From positions 1 to 12,826 of the forward strand of contig SFOH01000053.1 in assembly GCA_004552485.1 (NCBI GenBank): 12,826 bases of DNA. The letters are read 5' to 3'. The notes beneath the pieces were generated by a model, which was not told where the DNA came from, searched no databases, and saw only the letters and a program-made list of their open reading frames with translations. How positions within the stretch are numbered: position 1 is the first letter of the stretch; every line of letters begins with the position of its first letter. The translations under genes were made by a program, and so were the position numbers. This DNA comes from Bacteroidales bacterium. GTDB lineage: Bacteria; Bacteroidota; Bacteroidia; Bacteroidales; Muribaculaceae. This document shows positions 6,537 to 12,826 of the stretch, in pieces.

Positions 6537-9500
6537 CTAGTACGCATATCCCGCAACCGCGCTTGCAGTCGCAACCTCAAGTCGCTTCATTACTTCATCC
6601 AAATCCGCACCGCTCTTGATACTACCAACATTGGCGACGATGTTGGGGCGCACGTTCGTGATGCGGTTGACGACGGCGCGACCCGCCACCTGCTTGAGAA
6701 GGGCAATCTGCACCTCTGTCGCCTTCGCCGTGTTATGTTTGATGGCGGCAGTATTGGCGGCCGTTTGCACCGCCGCACTCAACGCCACATTGTCGGACGC
6801 CAACGGTGCGGCTTCGGGGTTCTTATCTCCAGACTTCCATTTAGCCAAAGCGTCGAAGAGATCGACTGCGCCAGTAGACATCTGATTGACGATATCTTGA
6901 GCATTGGATATTCTACCGCGCAGTTCTTTGTACACATACGACCTCGCGTCGGACTGCAACGTTTTCATCTGCGCTCGTAGAAAGTCGTTTCTATCACCCG
7001 AAAAGAAGCCGTAATTGTCAAACAACCCCTGCATCTCGGATTCACTGGTGTACGCCTTGTTGTTTGGATTGAACACAACTGCCATGTGCATACCAGCATC
7101 GGAGTATCTGTCTGTAACAACATCGCCAGGTTTCCTAGCCCGTTTCGTATCTGGAATCGATCTGTAATAACGTGGATCAGCTAATTTAAGGGCTTGCTCA
7201 TCCGTCCATCCGTGCTGGCGTTGGATATCCTTCATCGTTACAGGTACCAGCTCGCCAGGTGTAATCGCGTCAATAGCCTGCATAGCATAGGTCAGCGCGG
7301 TGACGAACCCATTGAGGGCGGAAATGCAAACCTTCGCCCCCGCCGCAAGTCCTAGCCCCAACGCGCCGACGGCGTTGACGCACGTCTCGATCGCGCCACG
7401 CAACCCGCCTTGTCCGTCAATCACGTGCATCAGGCGGGTTTCAATCCAATTCTTAATGTCATCACCCAACGTGCTGTCGGCGATGGCACCTGTTATGCTA
7501 GTCAGGAGGTCGCCAATCCCGCCATTCCCAGCGGCAGACGCGCCGCCGATAAGCGGGAGAAGAGCGCGTCCGATATCAGACTTCATAATCTCGCCAACAT
7601 CCGCCCAAGTGCGTGCTGTTTTGCGGAACAGGTTGTCTAAGTTTTTCGTCAACTCAGTGGAGAGTAGACCCGAGATGAGGCGTTCCGCCGTCAAGCCTTT
7701 GTTTCTATCCCCACGCCCCTCATCCAACTTCGTGTACAAGTCGCCGCGACCTTTCAATCCAAAGACGCCACGTGCCAACAAGTCTGCAAAAGCACCCGAG
7801 CGGTTGAGAATTGGCTTGATGTCTTGCATATCGAGCTTGCCTTTACCGATACCCTGCAAGACCTGAATCATAACACCCTTGAAATCCGCCTCGCTCGTAC
7901 CCGCCAACTTTTGCATACGGGACAAGTTCTCGTACATGGTGATGACTTGATCCATGTTGGAGATGAGTTGGCGTCCGCTTGCGTCCGTGGCGGATGCGAC
8001 TGCGTTGGCGAGCTCCATCACACCAGACGACCACGTAGATGTGCTTTGGCGCAACCCTCTACCCCTCACATACGCCATATCCTCAAATTGTTGGAACGAG
8101 CGTTCACCACGGAGGTTTTCCGGCAGAGCGAAGTTGTAGAGGTTTTGTCGGTTGGTGTACTCATCCGACGTTTTCATCAATGCGCGGGCGCCCATAGCGG
8201 TGGCGCCGATGCCGACGGCGGTGAACATCGCGCCGAATCTGGCGAGCGTCATCCACGCCCGCAACGCCTTCATCACGCCTTCGAAGATAGCCATAGCCAA
8301 GTTCACCTTGTTAAACTTGAACATCTTACCGAAGTCGGAACCCGCTTGTCCCGCGGCTGATTTCACACCTTTGAAGAAGCCCTGCGACGTGTCGATCGGT
8401 CGGCCTGTAAGGCTGTACATGAACGCATCCCTGTTGACCTCCCATCTATGCGCACGCAACTCTTGCGCTTGCACCTTTTTGCGCAGTCGGGTGCGGTGTG
8501 CGGCGGCGGATTGCTCCGATAGCAATCCCTCTCGCTGTAACGCATCTACATTCTCTTCTAGCTTTATGTTCGCGCGTGCGCGTCTGGCCGCCCGCTCCAA
8601 CTCGCCTGCAAGCTGATTGTACTTCGTCGCCGTTCTAATGTCGCGCGCCGCTCGTGTAAATTCGCCTACACGCGCACTCTCCTCCGTGCCAGATACCATC
8701 CCCAAAATGCGCTGGGCTTTCATCGCTTTGGCGTACTCGCGCACAAGCCCCGAGGAGTCGAACTTACCCTGAATCCCGCGTTTGAGTAGGCCTTTGCCGC
8801 TCATCACGTCATCAAATACTTGTCGGCTCTTGTCAGTCGCTTTGGTGAGGCTATCGACGCGACGGCTCGCTTGTTCTGTCGCGCGAATGAGGTGTTTGAG
8901 CTGCGGACGCTCTTTCGTGTAGTCGTAAAAGGTTCGCCCCGTATCCGTGGTGACGCCTTTCTCGGTAGCCATATCCGTGTAACGGTTGATGAGGCTAGCG
9001 TCCACACCGACCCGTCTCGCACGTTGTATCCAATCCTCCACGTTACCTTTACCCGACGTGAGGAGTGAGCCGTCGAGATATGTGCCGTATCCCGAACGCG
9101 GATTTTGCGCATCGAGGGATTTGTACCGAGACATAATGCGGGAGTAGCGGCGCTGGAGAGCGGCGCCATCGACCGCCCTTGGGTCGAAATTCTCGATAAA
9201 GGCCATATCCTGTTTCGACCCGATCGACTTCGCCATCGTGTACATATCGCGACGCATTTTCGGATCGATGACAGACAGCCCGTCGTAGGTACCCATGCCG
9301 TATGGGTCGAGCCTGGCCACCTCCATCCGTCTCGCTTTGTCGAGCGTGCGTTCCGCCACACCCATCTGCTTGTCCAACTTCCACAACGCCGCGTTGCGGG
9401 CGGCTGGTGTGTCCTGTAGGAGAGCTGAGTTCATCGCGCGACCGAACGCATCCATCTGGTCTTTCGAGAGATTGATGTTTGTGTTAATCGGCTCGCCCGT

Positions 9501-10808
9501 GCTCAAACGCGCCACCGCGTTTTTCGACCGTAACGCCGCGGCGTGGTCGGCGATCAGCTTGGTCAGATGGTCGGTATCCTTAATCTCCGTCACGGCATTG
9601 GCGGCCAACTCGCTCGACCTATAACCTTGATACGAGTGCTTTTTACGATTGAACATCAATCCCAGAGAGCCCTGTGGCGGTTGTGATGTGCGTGTTGGCG
9701 TATGGAACGGCTCCGTCTGTCCAACATACGGCACTCGCCGCCCACCATCCGCACCTGCACTCGCGACGACTGTGGCCGCTGTCGTAGCGATTGGGCTACC
9801 AGCAACCTCTGCCGCGGCTTGCGCTGCGCGTGCCGCTTGAGCGGCTTGGGCGACTCGACCAGCCTCGCGCATCTCTTTGATCCACGCGGGTATCTCAAAC
9901 TCTGGTATAGCCGACGGTTTGAACCCTGCGGGAGGTGTGTGGGCTTTCTTTCTGAGAAAACCATCCATCTCCACGCGCATCGCCTCATCCCAGCGACGTT
10001 GGCGTAAATTGTAGATGTAGGCACGTGCCGCATCGTCGAAATTCTCGGGCGTGACGTTGTTATACTGCAAGTAACGTTGGAAGTCGTAACCCTCGGGTTG
10101 GAAACGCGATCGGCGTGCCTCAAGTCCAGTTCCCAACCCGTGCGGCACGCCTAAGTGTTCGCCATATCGACGCAGGCGATCCATGTGGGCGACTCGCTCA
10201 GTTCGGCTACCGTCGTGCTTCCTGTAAGATAATTGTTGGTATACGTCGGATATCTTCCCGCGATTGAAGGGTAGGGCGACATCTAGAGGCACGTCGAACG
10301 AGTACTTCGACGCCCACTGCGGTATGGATGGACGTATAAACTCACTAACCTCAGCACGCTTCTGTAGTGCGCGTTTGGCGACACCGCTACGGTATGAGAT
10401 GTTGCCCCTAAAGGTGCGCCCTCGCACGGGCTTGCTCAACGTCGCCGCTTGGCGGGATCGAGCCGCAAACCGATCTAATGCCCTATATGCGCGTTGGGCG
10501 TCTTTGTTGCGTTTCGAGATGAACGCCTCGCGCTTGCGGCGCAATTTCTCTGCGGCATTGGCCGCCGCCGCATTTGATACAGCGACCGCTTGTTCTGGCG
10601 GCAATCCTGTGGCGCGTGCTACTTTACCCGCATCGACGTTTGTGCCGTTGGGGGCGGGCTGAACGGCGGCTTTGAGACTACCACTGCCGCCCGTTCCTTT
10701 GCCTTTTGCTTTATCCGCCTCTTTTTTGGAGGCTCTGCTCTCAGCTTCGAGGATATATAGCTCTAGGCGTTTTTGCGTTGTAAATCCGCGTGTTGAATCA
10801 CCGACCAT
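6537..10808 (-). CDS. Tail tape measure protein
   Basis: A 1423-residue protein, by far the longest here, directly after the chaperone genes. It determines tail length and is probably ejected ahead of DNA. Residues about 970-1015 match the tape-measure domain pattern (TIGR02675-like): EADFKGVMIQVLQGIGKGKLD, then a helix and GAFADLLARGVFG. The surrounding 875-1100 region, including SDEYTNRQNLYNFA and MYENLSRMQKLAGTS, belongs to the same fold. Hydrophobic helical stretches lie at about 836-880 and 1138-1180 and could insert in membrane. The first 830 residues are hydrophilic, Arg/Lys/Ala-rich and largely helical, with an Ala/Gln run at 318-335. Placing the tape-measure domain in the C-terminal half is unusual. 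The ATG at 10808 has GGAAGG seven bases upstream. If all residues were extended helix at 0.15 nm each, the tail could be up to about 210 nm long; this is an upper-bound inference. Confidence 0.93.
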   Translation of the reverse strand: MVGDSTRGFTTQKRLELYILEAESRASKKEADKAKGKGTGGSGSLKAAVQPAPNGTNVDAGKVARATGLPPEQAVAVSNAAAANAAEKLRRKREAFISKRNKDAQRAYRALDRFAARSRQAATLSKPVRGRTFRGNISYRSGVAKRALQKRAEVSEFIRPSIPQWASKYSFDVPLDVALPFNRGKISDVYQQLSYRKHDGSRTERVAHMDRLRRYGEHLGVPHGLGTGLEARRSRFQPEGYDFQRYLQYNNVTPENFDDAARAYIYNLRQRRWDEAMRVEMDGFLRKKAHTPPAGFKPSAIPEFEIPAWIKEMREAGRVAQAAQAARAAQAAAEVAGSPIATTAATVVASAGADGGRRVPYVGQTEPFHTPTRTSQPPQGSLGLMFNRKKHSYQGYRSSELAANAVTEIKDTDHLTKLIADHAAALRSKNAVARLSTGEPINTNINLSKDQMDAFGRAMNSALLQDTPAARNAALWKLDKQMGVAERTLDKARRMEVARLDPYGMGTYDGLSVIDPKMRRDMYTMAKSIGSKQDMAFIENFDPRAVDGAALQRRYSRIMSRYKSLDAQNPRSGYGTYLDGSLLTSGKGNVEDWIQRARRVGVDASLINRYTDMATEKGVTTDTGRTFYDYTKERPQLKHLIRATEQASRRVDSLTKATDKSRQVFDDVMSGKGLLKRGIQGKFDSSGLVREYAKAMKAQRILGMVSGTEESARVGEFTRAARDIRTATKYNQLAGELERAARRARANIKLEENVDALQREGLLSEQSAAAHRTRLRKKVQAQELRAHRWEVNRDAFMYSLTGRPIDTSQGFFKGVKSAAGQAGSDFGKMFKFNKVNLAMAIFEGVMKALRAWMTLARFGAMFTAVGIGATAMGARALMKTSDEYTNRQNLYNFALPENLRGERSFQQFEDMAYVRGRGLRQSTSTWSSGVMELANAVASATDASGRQLISNMDQVITMYENLSRMQKLAGTSEADFKGVMIQVLQGIGKGKLDMQDIKPILNRSGAFADLLARGVFGLKGRGDLYTKLDEGRGDRNKGLTAERLISGLLSTELTKNLDNLFRKTARTWADVGEIMKSDIGRALLPLIGGASAAGNGGIGDLLTSITGAIADSTLGDDIKNWIETRLMHVIDGQGGLRGAIETCVNAVGALGLGLAAGAKVCISALNGFVTALTYAMQAIDAITPGELVPVTMKDIQRQHGWTDEQALKLADPRYYRSIPDTKRARKPGDVVTDRYSDAGMHMAVVFNPNNKAYTSESEMQGLFDNYGFFSGDRNDFLRAQMKTLQSDARSYVYKELRGRISNAQDIVNQMSTGAVDLFDALAKWKSGDKNPEAAPLASDNVALSAAVQTAANTAAIKHNTAKATEVQIALLKQVAGRAVVNRITNVRPNIVANVGSIKSGADLDEVMKRLEVATASAVAGYAY

Positions 10809-10815
10809 ATCGCTA

Positions 10816-10821
10816 CCTTCC
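10816..10821 (-). promoter_or_regulatory. Ribosome binding site of the tape measure gene
   Basis: GGAAGG, a mismatched Shine-Dalgarno, sits seven bases upstream of the ATG at 10808. It begins four bases after the stop of the frameshifted chaperone extension (10825-10827), which suggests coupling of tape measure translation to that extension. Confidence 0.65.
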
Positions 10822-10824
10822 GTA

Positions 10825-11025
10825 TCAATGCGGCGTGGATGCCGCCGCTATATCTTTGCCATACTTCTCGGCTATTGCCATCACTGTTGCTAGCTCCCAA
10901 TTCTCCATCTTCAACACTTCGGATGGCTTCCAGTGGAACTGCGTCAAGCAAACATATAGCACAGTCGCATCGAGATAGCGACGTTTAAGGCGGTGCTCTA
11001 TTAAATTATGGACTTTCTCGAAACT
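10825..11025 (-). CDS. Frameshifted C-terminal extension of the tail assembly chaperone (T-domain-like), no start of its own
   Basis: In the +1 frame relative to the chaperone, the minus strand is open from just after a TAG at 11026-11028 to a TGA at 10825-10827, giving 66 codons. The protein reads like a real, helical polypeptide, with segments IEHRLKRRYLDATVLYV, FHWKPSEVLKMENWELA and VMAIAEKYGKDIAAA. It fills nearly all of the space between the chaperone stop and the tape measure ribosome binding site. There is no ATG near its beginning; the first ATG is in the second half, and the GTG and TTG codons lack a ribosome binding site. In tailed phages the chaperone gene before the tape measure commonly makes two products through a programmed frameshift (lambda G and GT; SPP1-type +1 shifts). 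The simplest reading is that this is the extension of the longer product, about 200 residues. The role, binding the tape measure and tube subunits, is known for the family and inferred here. Confidence 0.75.
   Translation of the reverse strand, partial: SFEKVHNLIEHRLKRRYLDATVLYVCLTQFHWKPSEVLKMENWELATVMAIAEKYGKDIAAASTPH
11006..11025 (-). other. Candidate programmed +1 (or -2) frameshift window
   Basis: The zero frame ends at TAA 11006-11008 and the +1 frame has a TAG at 11026-11028, so any shift must occur within about six codons. The window includes TTT CGA: a tRNA-Phe at TTT could move forward onto TTC, a perfect match for its anticodon, and CGA is often a slowly read codon. A -2 slip from GAA to GAG in the same stretch is an alternative. 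Any upstream Shine-Dalgarno-like element (a GGGG at 11029-11032) is weak. Confidence 0.55.
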
Positions 11026-11428
11026 CTACCCCAGTCGTGCCGAATCCGCTGATATCCTCAATTCTCGCGCGGATGTCACGCAAGATGAACGGTTCTGGGA
11101 AGATGCGTTCTATAACTTCGCGCGCGTTGCCTACGCCTAAAGCGCGTTGCAACTCTGGGTTCTGGAGATTGGGATCGACCAAACATTCGCCGATGACTTC
11201 AAACATGAATTGGGTTTGGTCTGTCGTGCCGTCAGCCGAGGCGCATTGGTCAACAAGGTCGTAAAAGCGTCGCGTGGTGATGGGGCGGATGGTGAGCTCT
11301 TTATCGTCGTACCAATAGGCTTCTCGCGTCGGAGGCGTGGGCGGCAACTTGATGGTGTGCGTTCGCTCCGAAATGGCTTTGGCTTTGGATACTTCGGTCG
11401 AAATAAGACTCTCTAATTCTGATAACAT
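11006..11428 (-). CDS. Tail assembly chaperone, short form (XkdN-like)
   Basis: A 140-residue protein in the XkdN position between tube and tape measure. It shows the pattern of this family: a Ser/Glu helical start, then short strands (WYDDKELTIRPITTRRF), a helical middle (QFMFEVIGECLVDPNLQNPELQRALGV has the family's 'v-x-x-x-v-x-dP-x-l-x-x-x-e-l' signature, split here as ECLVDPNLQNPELQ), and an 'A-x-E-hydrophobic' helix followed by a disordered tail ending GTTGVEFRESP. In PBSX-type phages XkdN is not in the particle and is needed for assembly around the tape measure. The ATG at 11428 has only a purine-rich GAGA stretch ahead, so initiation may be weak, and the long hairpin at 11449-11535 lies just upstream. 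Its last codons overlap the frameshift window. Confidence 0.85.
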   Translation of the reverse strand: MLSELESLISTEVSKAKAISERTHTIKLPPTPPTREAYWYDDKELTIRPITTRRFYDLVDQCASADGTTDQTQFMFEVIGECLVDPNLQNPELQRALGVGNAREVIERIFPEPFILRDIRARIEDISGFGTTGVEFRESP

Positions 11429-11448
11429 GTCACTCTCTCTTCTCTTAT

Positions 11449-11535
11449 GGGGTTGGTGGGTGTGTAAGTGCTGGCGGCGGTTACGCGCGAACGAAGGTTT
11501 GTAACTACGGAGTCCCGCCAGCCTTACGCCACCCC
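11449..11535 (-). promoter_or_regulatory. Long imperfect hairpin between the tail tube and chaperone genes
   Basis: The 121-base spacer at 11429-11549 holds no gene but contains nested inverted repeats. 11464-11477 pairs with 11515-11527 over 13 base pairs with one bulged base at 11469. An outer GGGG/CCCC-type stretch (11449-11459 with 11529-11535) extends it imperfectly, and an inner 5-bp stem pairs 11480-11484 with 11501-11505. No T-run follows on either strand, so this is not a standard intrinsic terminator. It could reduce read-through after the abundantly needed tube gene, stabilise its mRNA, or limit chaperone initiation. Function is inference; the pairing is seen. Confidence 0.7.
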
Positions 11536-11549
11536 TTATACCCTACTCG

Positions 11550-12035
11550 TTAAGGATATGCAACGAAATCTTCGTTAATGTTGTACTCGTCGAACGTGAA
11601 TCCCATCTCTTCGGACAAGATGCCGTTTTCGGTGTTCAACATCCCCAAGATGTGTTGGTCGATGAGGCAGTCGTACAACGTGACGTTGCGTCGCCCACGC
11701 GTACTTTCTGGGTCGTACATCTCGAACGTAATGGTGAAATACAATCCGTGGTGCGTGTTGATATACGAGCGAATCATCGTCGAATAATCGCGCACGCCTG
11801 TGTAAATCTCAAACGAACCCGACCCGCGAGCCGCGACGCATTTGTGCTTGCACATAACGTCGTTGATGAGCATAACATCCTCTTTGACCATCTCGACGGT
11901 CGCGCTGATGTTACGCAACTCAAAGATTCGACGCATACGACCGTTTATCTCGATGTATGCCGTACCCAAATTACTATTCAATACGTCGCGTCCACGGATG
12001 ACGTTGTTCGACGTGACAGTTTTAACTAATGGCAT
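11550..12035 (-). CDS. Tail tube protein (XkdM-like, DUF2001 type)
   Basis: A 161-residue protein immediately downstream of the sheath gene. Its features fit the contractile-tail tube family: an N-terminal region with NVIRGRDVLNSNLGTAYIEINGR (family 'iSGkdG-x-v-x-i-n-G' at about 12-32, written in parts), a central CVAARGSGSFEIYTG (about 66-80) with the conserved Gly-x-Gly preceding a strand, then RSYINTHHGLYFTITFEMYDPE and a Cys/hydrophobic strand (LYDCLIDQHIL), ending in an acidic 'f-x-f-d-x-y' segment. Subunits stack as hexameric rings to form the DNA conduit. A strong AGGAGGT five bases before the ATG, the best in the window, fits the need for high expression. The spacer downstream carries a large hairpin. 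Confidence 0.9.
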   Translation of the reverse strand: MPLVKTVTSNNVIRGRDVLNSNLGTAYIEINGRMRRIFELRNISATVEMVKEDVMLINDVMCKHKCVAARGSGSFEIYTGVRDYSTMIRSYINTHHGLYFTITFEMYDPESTRGRRNVTLYDCLIDQHILGMLNTENGILSEEMGFTFDEYNINEDFVAYP

Positions 12036-12040
12036 ATCTT

Positions 12041-12047
12041 ACCTCCT
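12041..12047 (-). promoter_or_regulatory. Strong ribosome binding site of the tail tube gene
   Basis: AGGAGGT lies five bases upstream of the ATG at 12035, within the 18-base gap after the sheath stop. It is a near-perfect match to the anti-Shine-Dalgarno and confirms the start. Confidence 0.88.
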
Positions 12048-12053
12048 AATGGA

Positions 12054-12826
12054 TTAGAGAATGAGATTGACGTATACGAGTTCGGCACTGTCGATGAATT
12101 GAAGCGGAATGGTCATAATGACTTCATCCGACTTCTCGCCAGCCGCCACGATGATGTCGTCCGATTCGTATTGCTCGATGCCGTGACCCGCCACAAATTC
12201 GTTCAAGACCTCGCACACCTTCGATTTCCAAAGCAATCGCCCCGTCTCGTCGTTGTGGACTTTGCCCGCGTATTGGGTTTCCCACAAGGAACGTAGCGTG
12301 TTGCGCAACGTTTCGACAAGGCGAACGGCTCTGTTCTTACCAAGTTGGGCGGGTATGGAGCTATTTTTCGCACGGGTGTTGATATCTTTGCAGATGCACA
12401 ACGCGCCGTCTATCCGCTTCATAATGGCCATAATGCCGCTCTCAATCGCCGTCTCAAGATCCTCGTCGGACAACGCCTCATCCAACGCACCGTCGAGCCC
12501 AAACGTGCTCATCGTGGTGGATTCATTCCAGCTCGCGCCCGCTTCGACACATGCAAGAGCGAATGCCGTGAGTGACGCATCCCCATCTACCGTGTTGACG
12601 CAGAGGGAGAGGTACATGTTGTCGGGTGCGCTGTCGGGCAACGCGTTCTTGTCAACGAAGAGACAACGGGCATAACGTCCACGCTTGTCGCAACGGTCGG
12701 CAATCCACGCGGAGATTTGTTGGCGCATTTCGGGCGATTGATCATCCGTCACAACGACGTTGAAGTATTCGTCTTCCACGAGGGAGAGATCGATGGCACC
12801 GCCGCCCGCACCATCTGCGCCGCCTG
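12054..12826 (-). CDS. Tail sheath protein, partial (5' end outside window)
   Basis: The frame is open from the right edge (first whole codon at 12824) to the TAA at 12054, giving 256 residues of the C-terminal part. A GTG at 12779 is not the real start, because the in-frame sequence before it (GGADGAGGGAIDLSLVEDEYF) matches the sheath family's 'sGG-x-dG...Dy...le-x-x-x-fn' entry into the middle domain. Further hallmarks follow: NVVVTDD, the helix with WIADRCDKRGRYARCLFVD, a late helix LVETLRNTLRSLWETQYAGK with the following KVHNDETGRLLWKSKVCEVL, and the C-terminal strand IPLQFIDSAELVYVNLIL. These C-terminal elements build the handshake mesh linking sheath rings and contract around the tube. 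Roughly the first 150-200 residues, the variable outer domain, should lie beyond the window. Confidence 0.93.
   Translation of the reverse strand, partial: GGADGAGGGAIDLSLVEDEYFNVVVTDDQSPEMRQQISAWIADRCDKRGRYARCLFVDKNALPDSAPDNMYLSLCVNTVDGDASLTAFALACVEAGASWNESTTMSTFGLDGALDEALSDEDLETAIESGIMAIMKRIDGALCICKDINTRAKNSSIPAQLGKNRAVRLVETLRNTLRSLWETQYAGKVHNDETGRLLWKSKVCEVLNEFVAGHGIEQYESDDIIVAAGEKSDEVIMTIPLQFIDSAELVYVNLIL

Noticed and set aside
11006..11025. A -1 frameshift of the lambda G/GT kind at the chaperone end
   Set aside because: The -1 frame reaches a TAA a few codons after the zero-frame stop, and the long open extension is in the +1/-2 frame.
11449..11535. Intrinsic transcription terminator
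   Set aside because: The hairpin is not followed by a T-run on either strand, so I list it only as a structured regulatory candidate.
12054..12779. Separate 241-residue gene starting at GTG 12779
   Set aside because: The frame stays open to the window edge and the residues before the GTG match the sheath family, so it is the C-terminal part of a longer sheath gene.

Overview
The window is the tail-morphogenesis block of a contractile-tailed (myovirus-type) phage, prophage or phage-derived particle. Every gene I can support lies on the minus strand, so the block reads from right (12826) to left (1). In transcription order it encodes the C-terminal part of the tail sheath, the tail tube, a tail assembly chaperone with an apparent frameshifted extension, a 1423-residue tape measure protein, an XkdP-like tail/baseplate protein, an XkdQ-like hub, an XkdR-like (DUF2577) protein, an XkdS-like (DUF2634) wedge protein, a baseplate J (XkdT-like) protein, and the start of an XkdU-like (DUF2313) protein whose C-terminal half carries long tandem repeats. 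This is the gene order of the Bacillus PBSX xkd operon. The assignments rest on residue patterns I recognise plus this order, not on a database search.

The host is not identifiable. Strong AGGAGG-type ribosome binding sites and the PBSX layout suggest a Bacillota (Firmicutes) host. Base composition is only moderately GC-rich by eye. No capsid, lysis, integrase or host gene is present, so phage, prophage and tailocin cannot be told apart.

Layout: 12054-12826 sheath (cut by the right edge); 11550-12035 tube; 11429-11549 non-coding spacer with a long imperfect hairpin; 11006-11428 chaperone, with a +1-frame continuation to 10825; 6537-10808 tape measure; 4944-6518, 3590-4939, 2974-3579, 2598-2993 and 1308-2582 the baseplate/hub genes, tightly packed or overlapping; 1-1308 an open frame with no stop in the window, running off the left edge and carrying a 264-bp tandem repeat.

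How they work together: hub and wedge proteins form the baseplate, the tape measure (held by the chaperone pair) sets tube length, tube subunits polymerise on it, the sheath wraps the tube, and the last gene probably links the baseplate to fibres or host-binding parts. The points most worth a second look are the unannotated frameshift extension of the chaperone, the repeat-bearing terminal gene with a six-cysteine cluster, the unusual domain placement in the tape measure, and several baseplate proteins that are larger than their PBSX counterparts.
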